Shown here piece after piece: positions 1-8,315 of a stretch of 13,558 nucleotides of DNA (positions within the stretch are counted from its first letter, which is position 1; each line of letters opens with the position of its first letter). The translations under genes were made by a program, and so were the position numbers. A model generated the notes under the pieces. It saw nothing but the letters and a program-made list of their open reading frames with translations. It made no database searches and was not told the DNA's origin. Source of the stretch: Thermocrinis sp. (lineage in GTDB: Bacteria; Aquificota; Aquificia; Aquificales; Aquificaceae); NCBI GenBank assembly GCA_022759285.1, contig JAEMPM010000177.1, forward strand, positions 1 through 13,558. The letters run 5' to 3'.

Positions 1-39
1 ATTGCAATCTTCACAGCTTTGAGATATCTTTAATAAAAG

Positions 40-46
40 AGAGGTG
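40..46 (+). promoter_or_regulatory. Shine-Dalgarno site of clpC
   Basis: AGAGGTG lies 6 to 8 nt before the ATG at 53 and matches the anti-Shine-Dalgarno end of 16S rRNA well. It fixes the clpC start at 53. It also contrasts with smc, ispA, flhA, the methyltransferase gene and the macro-domain gene, which have no such well-spaced site. No convincing -35/-10 pair is visible in the 52 bases available upstream, so clpC may be transcribed from outside the window. Confidence 0.8.
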
Positions 47-52
47 TAAGAG

Positions 53-2497
53 ATGTTTGAGAAATTTACAGAAAAGGCAAGACAAGTTATACTTCAGGCA
101 AGGGAAGAAGCTATTGAATTAGGTCATACATACCTAGGCAGTGAGCATATACTTTTAGCACTTATAAAGGAGGAGGACCTTCCTACCTTAATTCTTTCTA
201 AGTTTGGGCTTACTGCAGAAAAGGTACGCAGAGCTATTTTGGGTCAGATTACCAAGGGTACCTACTCAGGTGAGATCTTGTTCGCTCCAGATGCCAAGAG
301 GGTTTTAGAATTTGCTGTAGAAGAGGCGCGCATACTGCACCATCAGTTTGTAGGACCGGAGCACCTGCTTATAGGAGTTGTTAGAGAAAAGACGGGTCTT
401 GGTGGTAGGATTCTAAGAGGTTTCGGTCTTGATGAGTACTCTGTCAGAAGGGAGGTCCTTCAGCTTCTTGGAGAGCTTCCTCCTCAGGAGACTGCCAAGT
501 ATGCACCTACTCCCAACCTGGATAGGTTCTCAAGGGACCTCACACAGATGGCAAGGGAAGGAAAGTTGGACCCTGTAATAGGAAGGGAAAAGGAAATAGA
601 AAGGGTTATACAGATCCTTGTCAGGAGGCGCAAGAACAACCCTGTACTTTTGGGCGACCCTGGTGTTGGAAAGACAGCAATAGTGGAAGGCTTAGCTCAA
701 AGAATAGCCAACAGGGAGGTGCCAGAACCCCTTCTGAACAAGCGGATAGTAGCCCTAGACTTGGCTGCTTTGGTAGCTGGTACAAAGTACAGAGGGCAGT
801 TTGAAGAGCGCCTCAAAAACATTCTAAAAGAACTGGAAAAGGCTCCCAATGTGATCCTTTTCATAGACGAGATCCACACTATAGTGGGTGCAGGTTCTGC
901 GGAAGGGTCCATAGATGCATCCAACATGCTAAAGCCCGCCTTAGCTCGCGGAGAGATCCAAGTTATAGGTGCTACTACGTTGGATGAATACAGAAAGTAC
1001 ATAGAAAAGGATGGAGCTTTGGAAAGAAGGTTCCAACCTGTCTTGGTAGAAGAACCTTCTCAAGAGGACACTATAAGGATACTTTATGGGCTAAAGTCCA
1101 AGTTTGAAGAGTTTCATAATGTGGAGTACACATCTGCCGCAATAGAGAAGGCTGTTCAACTTTCAGAAAGGTATATTACAGACAGGCACTTGCCGGATAA
1201 GGCAATAGATGTTTTGGACGAAGCTGGCGCTTTGGTAAAGCTAAAAGCTTATCAGCTCCCACCGGAGCTAAAGGAGTTAGAGGAAAAGATAAAGGAGATA
1301 GAATCCAAAAAAGAGGAGGCAGTTGCGGAACAGGATTACGAGAAAGCTGCCAAGCTAAGGGATGAAGAGCTGAAACTAAGGGCAAAGTTTGAAAACCTAA
1401 AGATGAAGTGGAAGCAGGAAATGCTAAAACACAGACCAAAGGTTACAGAGGAGGATGTAGCGGAAGTGGTTGCCAGATGGACGGGTATTCCCGTTAAAAG
1501 GGTTCATGAAAGCGATACACAAAAGCTTTTGCATATAGAGGAAGAGTTGAAAAAGCGGGTAATAGGACAAGATGAAGCCATAAAAGCGATAGCAAGGGCT
1601 ATCAGAAGGTCAAGGGTTGGGCTCAAAGGAAGACACAGACCTATTGGAGTTTTCCTGTTCTTGGGTCCTACGGGTGTTGGAAAAACAGAGACCGCCAAGG
1701 CTTTGGCAGAATACCTCTTTGGTACTGAGGATGCCCTCATAAGGTTTGATATGTCCGAATATATGGAAAAGCACACTGTCTCAAGGCTTGTGGGTGCGCC
1801 ACCCGGATACGTAGGTTACGAAGAGGGTGGTCAGCTAACTGAAAGGGTGCGCAGAAGACCATACTCGGTGCTACTCTTTGACGAGATAGAAAAGGCACAC
1901 CCTGATGTCTTCAACATCTTCCTCCAAATTTTTGACGACGGAAGACTCACTGATGCAATGGGAAGGACGGTAGATTTCTCCAACACCATCATAATAATGA
2001 CCTCCAACCTTGGTGCAAGGCTCATAGTTCACGGTGGGAAGATGGGCTTCGAGCAAAAGTTCGGTGTCATAGACTTTGAACAGATGAAGAAGAATGTTAT
2101 GGAGCAGGTCAAAAGGTCATTCAGCCCTGAGTTCCTCAATCGCTTGGACGAGATCATAGTCTATAGAGCCCTTGAGAAGGATGATATCATGAAGATTTTG
2201 GACCTTCAAGTTGAAGAAATGAACAAGAACTTAGCGGATTGGAACATTAGGGTAAAACTGCACAAGAGCTTTTCTGAGTGGCTCATTGATAGAGAATACA
2301 AGCCAGAATACGGTGCAAGGAGTATAAAGAGAGCCCTTCAAAAGCATGTGGAAGACTTGCTTGCAGAGGAACTCCTAAAAGGTAGCCTTAAGGATGTGGA
2401 TGTGGTGGAAATAAGGGTAAAGGGCGACAAGCCTTACATAAAGCCCATCAAGAAGAAGGAAAAACTAGAGGCGGTTTTTAGTCAAGGGAGTGAATGA
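53..2497 (+). CDS. clpC: ATP-dependent Clp protease ATP-binding subunit ClpC
   Basis: Hsp100/Clp AAA+ unfoldase of 814 residues that unfolds proteins and threads them into the ClpP peptidase in the cytosol. The N-terminal double Clp-N repeat covers about residues 1-145. AAA module 1 has Walker A GDPGVGKT at 201-208 and Walker B with D272/E273. A UVR-type coiled middle segment at about 422-457 (EQDYEKAAKLRDEE) marks ClpC rather than ClpA or ClpB. AAA module 2 has Walker A GPTGVGKT at 538-545 and Walker B with D610/E611, followed by the D2 small domain. The tripeptide MGF at 664-666 sits where the ClpP-docking loop is found in this family, so ClpP partnership is likely. Length is normal. The start is an ATG with a good Shine-Dalgarno site. 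No ctsR, mcsA or mcsB partner is nearby, so the Firmicute-type control of clpC is not evident. The last 20 bases overlap the end of smc on the other strand. Confidence 0.97.
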   Translation: MFEKFTEKARQVILQAREEAIELGHTYLGSEHILLALIKEEDLPTLILSKFGLTAEKVRRAILGQITKGTYSGEILFAPDAKRVLEFAVEEARILHHQFVGPEHLLIGVVREKTGLGGRILRGFGLDEYSVRREVLQLLGELPPQETAKYAPTPNLDRFSRDLTQMAREGKLDPVIGREKEIERVIQILVRRRKNNPVLLGDPGVGKTAIVEGLAQRIANREVPEPLLNKRIVALDLAALVAGTKYRGQFEERLKNILKELEKAPNVILFIDEIHTIVGAGSAEGSIDASNMLKPALARGEIQVIGATTLDEYRKYIEKDGALERRFQPVLVEEPSQEDTIRILYGLKSKFEEFHNVEYTSAAIEKAVQLSERYITDRHLPDKAIDVLDEAGALVKLKAYQLPPELKELEEKIKEIESKKEEAVAEQDYEKAAKLRDEELKLRAKFENLKMKWKQEMLKHRPKVTEEDVAEVVARWTGIPVKRVHESDTQKLLHIEEELKKRVIGQDEAIKAIARAIRRSRVGLKGRHRPIGVFLFLGPTGVGKTETAKALAEYLFGTEDALIRFDMSEYMEKHTVSRLVGAPPGYVGYEEGGQLTERVRRRPYSVLLFDEIEKAHPDVFNIFLQIFDDGRLTDAMGRTVDFSNTIIIMTSNLGARLIVHGGKMGFEQKFGVIDFEQMKKNVMEQVKRSFSPEFLNRLDEIIVYRALEKDDIMKILDLQVEEMNKNLADWNIRVKLHKSFSEWLIDREYKPEYGARSIKRALQKHVEDLLAEELLKGSLKDVDVVEIRVKGDKPYIKPIKKKEKLEAVFSQGSE

Positions 2498-5400
2498 GGT
2501 TTTTGAGGGGGAATACCTTTGAAATTCCCCCTCTACTGCTCACTCCTATTAATTTGTCCGCAAAGCTTGCCAGTACTTCCCTTAGTGTAACCACTATAAA
2601 CTGAGCAGTCTGGGACCTTTCCTTTATGAGTTCCCCCACCATCCTTGCGTTTGCCTCGTCCAAGTGGGCATCCACCTCATCAAAGTAGTAAAAGATGGAG
2701 GGTTTATAATCCTGCAGTGCAAAGATCAAAGACAGGGCTCCCAAGGTCTTTTCACCACCCGAGATTGCTTCCAAGTACTGCACCTCTTTGCCCCTTGGTT
2801 TTACCACCAAGTTTATGCCACCTTCAAAGGGATTATCTTCCTTTTCCAACTGCATAAACGCCTTCCCTCCGGGAGACAATCTGGCAAAGATCTTGGAAAA
2901 GCTCTTGTTTATCTGCTCATAGGCCTTGAGGAAAGCCTTCAGCTTTTTACTTTCAATCTCCTCCAGCAGCTCTTTTATTGCCTTTCTCTCCTCCAAGAGC
3001 TTTTTGTCCCTTTCCACGTACTCTGCATGCCTGTTTTTGAGCTCTTGGTAGTCCTCCTCCGCCTTGAAGTTTATGTTGCCCAAAAGGTTAATTTCCTTTT
3101 CCACCTTTGAAAGCTCATCCTTTAGCTTAGTGTAACTCTCTGGCACCACACTTAGCGGTTCTTCTTGGCCAAGTTCTTTTAATTTTTCAAGGAGTTGAGC
3201 TTGCCTGTCTGTTAGCTTAGAAAGCTCCCTTTCTATTTCTATCCTTTCCTCAGTCTTTAGGTCTATGGACATCCTTTTTTGCCCAAGGAGGGACGTTATT
3301 TCTCTAAGTTGGTTTTCCAGTTGATCTACCTTTTTGTAAAGCTCATAAGCCTGAAGGTTTATATCCTTTAGCTCCTCTTCTATCCTTTCCTTCTCTTGGC
3401 TTAGCTCTATTATCCTCTTTTGGGCATTTTCTATGTTTTGTGTTAGGTCTTCAACCCTTGCTTTCCTTTGCCTTATCTCCTGGAGAAGGTTTTGTTTGTG
3501 TTGGACAATTTCCTGTTCTTTTAGCTTCAGGGAAAATAGCTCTTCTTTCTTTCTTTCCAAGAGTTTTCTGTGTCTTTCTGCCTTTTCTCTTAGGGCTTCC
3601 AAGCCAGATTCTTTGGCTATTTTCAAAAGGGAGGAGTATCTGAACCTTAGGTTTTCCAACTTTTCCTCTTGGTAAGAGAGCTCCTCTTCTAATTCCCTTT
3701 TTCTTTTTTGGGTCTTTTCCTTTTCCTCCGCTAAGGTCTTTAAATACTCCTTGCCCTTTTGCAGTCTCTGTTCCAAGCTCTTTATCTTTTCAAAACCTTC
3801 TTTATGTTTTTGTTCCAACTCCTTTAGCCTTCTTTCAAGGATCTTTACCACTCCTTCCTTTTCTACGAGCTCATCTCTTAGGCTTTTGACTAAGGCTTCC
3901 TTTTCTGAAATACTCTCCTTTAACTTCTCTAAAACCTCCTCCAACTGCTTGGCCTTTTCCTCGTAAAAACTTTTACCCAAGCTTGCCCTTGATTCCCAGT
4001 GCCCTCCGCTTATTACACCCGTCCTTTCAAAGAGCTCCCCATCCAGGCTAACCATTCGGTAGTTTCCTATACCCAGAGCTTTTGCACTATCAAAGTTTTC
4101 CACTACTAGCGTATCTCCAAAAACAAACCTTATTGCCTTTTCAAACTTTTTGTCGTATTCCACAAGATTTACCGCATAGTCAATAACCACCGCACCACGG
4201 GTTCTTGGAAAGGGTGGCAAGGGATGGTCTTTTATTCTATTAAGTGGTATAAAGCTCATTCTACCGCCCTTGATTTCCTTTAACCTTTGGATGCATCTTT
4301 TCGCAACCTCTTCATTTTCGACCACCACAAAGGAGAGCCTTTGCCCACCAGCTGCTTCTACAGCTTTCAGGTATTCATAGTCTTTAACCTTTATTAAGTC
4401 AGCTACCCTTCCATAAACACCTTCTATGTCTTCAAAGGGAAGATCGTCCTGCTCTGCAGACCTAAGCTTTTCTCTAAGAACTGCCAGCTCCTGTAGAATA
4501 TCCTCCCTCTCTGTCCTAAGCTTTCTCAGTTGGTCTTCTGCTTCTTCCAGCTTAGCCCTTAGCCTCTTTTGGGCAAACTCCTCTTCTCTTAGCATTTTTT
4601 GATAGTTCTCTTTACTCAGAACATCCTCCCCAAGACTGCCTTTAACCCTTTCTAACTCCTCTTCCAAATTTTTCAGCTCTTCCCTTACCCTATCCTCCTT
4701 TAACTCCAACTCTTTTATTTTTAGTTCCAAGGTGGATGCTTCTTTTTTCTTTTCTTCAATGGTTTTTGAAAGGATACGCATCTTTTCTTCCGTTTGATGC
4801 ATCTCCTCAAAGGCACTCTGCATTTCCCTTTCCTTTTCCCTTAGTTCCTGGTTTATTGCATCAAACTCTTCCTGGAGTTTTTGAACCTCTTCCTCTTTTT
4901 GACGGATAACCTCCTTGAGTTCTTCTTCCTCTTGGGATAAAACTTCCATGTCTCTTTCCAAGTGTGCTATCCTCTTTTTTGCGTTCTCTACCTCCTCCTG
5001 CATTTTTTCAATCTCTTTGTATTTATCCTCTGTTTCCCTTTGGATGAGGTCTAACCTTTCGCTCAACCTCCCCGTTTTTTCTTTGAAGGGAAGTATGGCA
5101 GTTCTCAGGGAGGAAAGCTCATTCTCTATAGCGGAGGCTTCCTCTTGGAGTTTTTGAGCTTGTGCCTTCAGTTCTTTTAGTTCCTCTTCCAAGCTCATAA
5201 GCTTTTGTTCTGTGGAGGTTTTTTCCTCAAGGACCTTTAAAAGTTCCTTCGAGAGCAGCTTTACTTCTAAGTCCCTTTTTCTTTGGGAGAGGTCTTTGTA
5301 TAGCTTTATCCTTTCCACTTCTTTGGCGAGCTTCTCCATTTGGACTTCCAGTTCATCTATAAGAAGCTTTAGCTCCCTGTGTTTGAGTTCCACCTCCCCG

Positions 5401-5942
5401 AGTTGAACCAGAGCCTTTTGCTTTCTCTCTTCATATTCTCCTATGCCCGCTACCTCTTCAATGAGCTTTCTTCTCTCTACAGGGGTCATCTTGAGAAACC
5501 TTATGATGTCTCCCTGAAGGACCACGTTGTAGCCGTTTTCATATATGCCCGCCTTTGACAGAAAGTCAGAAAGTTCTTTTTCTTTGACCACCTGTCCATT
5601 GATCCTAAAAACACTTCTACCGTCTTTGTAAACTTTGCGGGAGATTATCACATCCTCCTCTGGTATAGGAAAGGCGCCAAAATTTTTAAAATGCACCTCC
5701 ACGTAGGCATAATCTGCCCTTTCTCCATCCTTGCTGAAGATAAGATAGGAAAGGTTTTTTGCCCTAAGGGCTTTGGAAGTGGCTATTCCCAAGGCAAAGG
5801 ATATGGCATCTCCTATGTTGGATTTACCAGCACCGTTGGGACCCACTACCGCAATAAAGCCCTCCCCTAAGGGAATTTCTATCCTTTGCCTTCCGTAGGA
5901 CTTAAACCCCTCAATGACTAGTTTTTCTATGTAACCTTTCAC
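2478..5942 (-). CDS. smc: chromosome segregation/condensation ATPase SMC
   Basis: Full-length bacterial SMC, 1154 residues, which shapes and segregates the chromosome as a dimer, normally with ScpA and ScpB (neither is in the window). The N-terminal ATPase half has Walker A GPNGAGKS at 34-41, an Arg-finger candidate R60 and the Q-loop glutamine Q143 (NVVLQGD). Long Lys/Glu/Leu-rich coiled coils run about 165-500 and 655-1000, flanking a globular hinge at about 506-650 (starts GVYGRV, ends GVISGGHW). The C-terminal half carries the ABC signature SGGEK at 1061-1065 and Walker B FDEVD with D1088/E1089, followed by the D-loop region AHLDEAN. The start is GTG; AAGG abuts it directly, too close for a normal Shine-Dalgarno site, and a -10-like box lies only about 14 nt upstream. 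The 3' end overlaps clpC by 20 bp. It is transcribed divergently from ispA. Confidence 0.97.
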   Translation of the reverse strand: MKGYIEKLVIEGFKSYGRQRIEIPLGEGFIAVVGPNGAGKSNIGDAISFALGIATSKALRAKNLSYLIFSKDGERADYAYVEVHFKNFGAFPIPEEDVIISRKVYKDGRSVFRINGQVVKEKELSDFLSKAGIYENGYNVVLQGDIIRFLKMTPVERRKLIEEVAGIGEYEERKQKALVQLGEVELKHRELKLLIDELEVQMEKLAKEVERIKLYKDLSQRKRDLEVKLLSKELLKVLEEKTSTEQKLMSLEEELKELKAQAQKLQEEASAIENELSSLRTAILPFKEKTGRLSERLDLIQRETEDKYKEIEKMQEEVENAKKRIAHLERDMEVLSQEEEELKEVIRQKEEEVQKLQEEFDAINQELREKEREMQSAFEEMHQTEEKMRILSKTIEEKKKEASTLELKIKELELKEDRVREELKNLEEELERVKGSLGEDVLSKENYQKMLREEEFAQKRLRAKLEEAEDQLRKLRTEREDILQELAVLREKLRSAEQDDLPFEDIEGVYGRVADLIKVKDYEYLKAVEAAGGQRLSFVVVENEEVAKRCIQRLKEIKGGRMSFIPLNRIKDHPLPPFPRTRGAVVIDYAVNLVEYDKKFEKAIRFVFGDTLVVENFDSAKALGIGNYRMVSLDGELFERTGVISGGHWESRASLGKSFYEEKAKQLEEVLEKLKESISEKEALVKSLRDELVEKEGVVKILERRLKELEQKHKEGFEKIKSLEQRLQKGKEYLKTLAEEKEKTQKRKRELEEELSYQEEKLENLRFRYSSLLKIAKESGLEALREKAERHRKLLERKKEELFSLKLKEQEIVQHKQNLLQEIRQRKARVEDLTQNIENAQKRIIELSQEKERIEEELKDINLQAYELYKKVDQLENQLREITSLLGQKRMSIDLKTEERIEIERELSKLTDRQAQLLEKLKELGQEEPLSVVPESYTKLKDELSKVEKEINLLGNINFKAEEDYQELKNRHAEYVERDKKLLEERKAIKELLEEIESKKLKAFLKAYEQINKSFSKIFARLSPGGKAFMQLEKEDNPFEGGINLVVKPRGKEVQYLEAISGGEKTLGALSLIFALQDYKPSIFYYFDEVDAHLDEANARMVGELIKERSQTAQFIVVTLREVLASFADKLIGVSSRGGISKVFPLKNLIHSLD
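2505..2533. terminator. perfect 10-bp hairpin at the clpC/smc convergent junction, possible terminator
   Basis: GAGGGGGAAT at 2505-2514 is perfectly complementary to ATTCCCCCTC at 2524-2533, with a 9-nt loop. It starts 8 bases after the clpC stop codon and lies inside the last codons of smc. Position and G/C-rich stem suit a terminator for clpC, but no T-run follows it in either direction, so it is not a classical intrinsic terminator. It could instead pause RNA polymerase, protect the clpC 3' end, or simply be tolerated coding sequence. Confidence 0.35.
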
Positions 5943-5949
5943 CTTAGTG

Positions 5950-5966
5950 AGTATAATTATAAAATC
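5950..5966. promoter_or_regulatory. putative symmetric bidirectional promoter between smc and ispA
   Basis: TATAATTATA at 5952-5961 is a perfect palindrome that places a consensus -10 box TATAAT on each strand (5952-5957 forward, 5961-5956 reverse). With standard spacing, rightward transcription would begin near 5964, about 3 nt before the ispA TTG, and leftward near 5949, about 7 nt before the smc GTG. The whole gap between the genes is 24 bp, so any promoters here must overlap. No good -35 match is seen on either side, as both would lie within coding sequence. Promoter activity and leaderless starts are inferred. Confidence 0.6.
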
Positions 5967-6758
5967 TTGGAAAGTGAAAACATTCTTATAGACTGGAAGA
6001 AGAGGTTAGAGAGAAAGCTACAGGAGTTTCTTGAAGGCATTGAACCACCAATTTTACAATCCGCCATGGCATATTATCCCCTTCAGGGGGGCAAGAGATT
6101 AAGACCATTGATCGTGTGCGCAGTGGCTGTAGCTCTTGGTGGAGACCTTGAGGATGCTATAACTGTAGGTTGTTCGGTGGAGTTCATTCATAACTACTCC
6201 CTGATACACGATGACTTGCCCTCTTTGGATAACGATCAGTACAGAAGAGGGAAGCCCACGTGCCATGTGGTCTTTGGAGAGGATTTGGCACTTCTTGCAG
6301 GTGATGCCCTACTAACCTTAGCCTTTGAGGTGCTCTCTGATAAAAATAACTTTAGAACCTTAGAGGCAGACAGGCTTCTTTTGATGATAAAGCTTCTTAG
6401 CGAGAAGGTGGGTGCAAAGGGTATGGTGGGTGGGCAGGTGATGGATGTTAGAAAATTTGGAGAGCTTGAACGTATAAGCCTTAAAAAGACTGCAGAGCTT
6501 TTTTCTGCCTGTTTTATGTTGGGAGGTCTGGTTGCAAAGAGGGATGACCTTGTCAGCGATTTAGAAAGGGTAGGTATGAACTTTGGGCTTCTCTTTCAGA
6601 TGTGCGATGACTACGAGGATAAAGATGGCTTTTATCAAAAGTTTGGTGAAGGATTAAAGGACCTGATAGAAGCAAAAGGGCAAGAGGTGGTGTCTCAACT
6701 TCAAGCTTTGGGCTTGCTTACCGCACAGATGCAAGCCATTTTAAAGAGTTTCTTATGA
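5967..6758 (+). CDS. ispA: polyprenyl (farnesyl/geranylgeranyl) diphosphate synthase, IspA type
   Basis: Trans-isoprenyl diphosphate synthase of 263 residues, condensing IPP with allylic diphosphates to make C15-C20 precursors in the cytosol. Visible motifs are GGKRLRP at 41-47 (substrate diphosphate binding), the first aspartate-rich motif DDLPSLDND at 82-90 with the IspA-like lead-in SLIH and Y77, GQVMD at 156-160, and the second aspartate motif DDYED at 214-218. The protein is about 30 residues shorter than typical IspA. The loss falls just after the second aspartate motif, where the usual G-K-x-T-Y-P-x-L-L-G-L-E stretch is missing and the chain goes almost directly into the last helices. 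The start is TTG at 5967 with no Shine-Dalgarno site. It places the GGKRLRP motif at the distance from the N-terminus normal for the family and fits the adjacent -10 box. The stop overlaps the aroK start (ATGA). FPP versus GGPP product cannot be told from sequence. Confidence 0.9.
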   Translation: MESENILIDWKKRLERKLQEFLEGIEPPILQSAMAYYPLQGGKRLRPLIVCAVAVALGGDLEDAITVGCSVEFIHNYSLIHDDLPSLDNDQYRRGKPTCHVVFGEDLALLAGDALLTLAFEVLSDKNNFRTLEADRLLLMIKLLSEKVGAKGMVGGQVMDVRKFGELERISLKKTAELFSACFMLGGLVAKRDDLVSDLERVGMNFGLLFQMCDDYEDKDGFYQKFGEGLKDLIEAKGQEVVSQLQALGLLTAQMQAILKSFL

Positions 6759-7249
6759 AGCCTACCCGTATCTTTTTGGTAGGTTTTATGTGCAGTGGAA
6801 AAAGCACAGTGGGAAAGCTATTGGCGGACAAGCTTGGCTATACCTTTTGGGACATAGACCAGGTTATAGAGGAGAGGGAGGGTAAGAGCGTAGAGGAGAT
6901 ATTTAAAAGCAAAGGAGAGGAGTACTTCAGAAGCCTTGAAAGAAATGTGTTAGAGGAGTTTTTGGAAAAAGAAAGGGTTGTGGTTAGCACAGGTGGAGGG
7001 CTTGGAGCAAACCCTACTGCTATGGAGAAGATGAAGTCTGCAGGTTTGGTGGTATGGCTGGATTTAGATTTTGAAACCTTTTTGCAAAGGTGTGCCAATC
7101 AAGAGGGTAGACCTCTTTTGAAGAGAGGATTGGATTATCTAAGGGCATTAATGGAGGAGAGGGAAAAGATTTATAAGCTGGCACATATTAGACTGGAAGC
7201 AGACAAACCGCCCGATGTTTTAGTAGAAAGGCTCTTATCTCAGCTTTAG
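6755..7249 (+). CDS. aroK: shikimate kinase
   Basis: Transfers phosphate from ATP to the 3-hydroxyl of shikimate, fifth step of the aromatic amino acid (chorismate) pathway; cytosolic. The 164-residue length is normal for the family. The P-loop G-x4-GKST spans residues 10-18. Shikimate-binding residues appear in order: D33/D35 (FWDID), R59 (YFRSLE), the glycine loop GGG at 80-82, lid arginine R119 (EGRPLL) and R136 (EEREKIY). The numbering closely follows well-studied AroK proteins. The ATG overlaps the ispA stop by 4 bp, so translation is probably coupled and the two genes form one transcript. Its last 15 bases overlap the 3' end of mraY on the opposite strand. No link between aromatic synthesis and isoprenoid synthesis is implied beyond co-transcription. 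Confidence 0.96.
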   Translation: MKPTRIFLVGFMCSGKSTVGKLLADKLGYTFWDIDQVIEEREGKSVEEIFKSKGEEYFRSLERNVLEEFLEKERVVVSTGGGLGANPTAMEKMKSAGLVVWLDLDFETFLQRCANQEGRPLLKRGLDYLRALMEEREKIYKLAHIRLEADKPPDVLVERLLSQL

Positions 7250-8314
7250 GGTTGCCACTGCCAAGACGCTGAGCAAAATGGAAACTATCCAGAGCCTAAC
7301 AACTATTTTGGGTTCTGGAATACCCGAAAGCTCTAAATGGTGGTGAAAGGGTGCCATTTTGAAGAGTCTTTTGCCCTTTGTAAGTTTGAAATATGCCACC
7401 TGGAGGATCACGCTCAAGGTTTCAAAAACAAAGATTCCTCCCGCTATGGGTAGAATGAGTTCTGCCTTTGCTACGAGGGCTATTACCCCAAGTCCTGCCC
7501 CAAGGGCTAAGGCGCCCACATCCCCCATAAATAGCTGGGCTGGATAAGCGTTGAACCACAAAAAGCCAAGTCCAGCACCTACTATGGCAAAACACAGAAC
7601 TGTAAGATCTCCTGCATAGGGTACATAGGGAATGTTTAAATACTTGGCAATGTTTGCGTGTCCTACTGTGTAGGCTATTATACCTAAGGATGCGGCGGTG
7701 GTCATAACAGGTCCAACTGCAAGCCCATCAAGCCCATCGGTGAGATTTACTGCGTTAGATGTGGCTACGATTACCAAAACCGCAAAGGGTATATAAAAAA
7801 GTCCCAGGTCTATTTGAAGGTTTTTAAAGAGAGGAAAGTAAAGCTTTGTGCCCACCTCTGTAAATTTATAGAGGGCAAGGGCTGTAAGGGATGCCACAAG
7901 AACTTGGGCGGAGAACTTAGCCTTTGCGGATATACCCTTTTTGTTCTTTAGCTTGGTATAGTCGTCCCAAAGACCTATGAGCCCAAAACCGAGAATACAA
8001 AAGGAGATCACCCAAAAGTAAGCAAGGTCCAGTCTCATGAGAAGGAGGGAGGACAGAAGGACGGATGTAAGTATCACCAATCCACCCATGTTGGGGACCA
8101 GTTTTTTGACGGTGTGTCCCTCCGGTGTGTATTCCCGCACATAGCCCTTAAAAAGTCTTTGAATGGCTTTTAGCTTCTTTAGGAAAATGGGCGTTAGCAG
8201 TAGTGTTAGAAAGAAGGCAAGCATTATGGCCAAAAAGGACCGAAAAGTTATGTATTTGAAAACATTAAAACCAAAAAAGAAATCCTTTAGATAGAGGGAA
8301 AGATGGTATAGCAT
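7235..8314 (-). CDS. mraY: phospho-N-acetylmuramoyl-pentapeptide transferase (MraY)
   Basis: Integral membrane enzyme that moves phospho-MurNAc-pentapeptide from UDP to undecaprenyl phosphate, making lipid I for peptidoglycan. It has 359 residues with about ten hydrophobic membrane segments. Key residues are D117/D118 in GLWDDYTK (Mg2+/catalysis), NAVNLTDGLDGLA at about 187-199, D265 in FMGDVGA and the HHH motif at 324-326 in the last cytoplasmic loop. Numbers and length coincide with those I recall for Aquifex aeolicus MraY, the main clue to lineage. The ATG lies 1 bp after the stop of the upstream methyltransferase gene (TGA-T-ATG), and AGGTG 5 nt upstream serves as ribosome site, so the two are probably one operon. 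It is detached from the usual mur/fts cluster. The 3' end overlaps aroK by 15 bp. Confidence 0.98.
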   Translation of the reverse strand: MLYHLSLYLKDFFFGFNVFKYITFRSFLAIMLAFFLTLLLTPIFLKKLKAIQRLFKGYVREYTPEGHTVKKLVPNMGGLVILTSVLLSSLLLMRLDLAYFWVISFCILGFGLIGLWDDYTKLKNKKGISAKAKFSAQVLVASLTALALYKFTEVGTKLYFPLFKNLQIDLGLFYIPFAVLVIVATSNAVNLTDGLDGLAVGPVMTTAASLGIIAYTVGHANIAKYLNIPYVPYAGDLTVLCFAIVGAGLGFLWFNAYPAQLFMGDVGALALGAGLGVIALVAKAELILPIAGGIFVFETLSVILQVAYFKLTKGKRLFKMAPFHHHLELSGIPEPKIVVRLWIVSILLSVLAVATLKLR

Positions 8315-8315
8315 A

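Noticed and set aside
1..33. Open frame 1 reading IAIFTALRYL and ending in TAA at 31-33, possibly the tail of an upstream gene.
   Set aside because: Only ten codons are visible, so nothing distinguishes it from chance; it could be real but cannot be supported here.
1..52. Possible clpC promoter, TTGCAA at 3-8 with TATCTT at 25-30 (16-bp spacer).
   Set aside because: Both hexamers are weak matches and the TATCTT box overlaps the candidate end of an upstream frame.
2645..5406. Several open frames of 60-150 codons on the plus strand across smc.
   Set aside because: They lie antisense to the well-conserved SMC protein, are Ser/Leu/Phe-rich as expected from the reverse of Lys/Glu-rich coiled-coil codons, and have no ribosome sites or recognisable domains.
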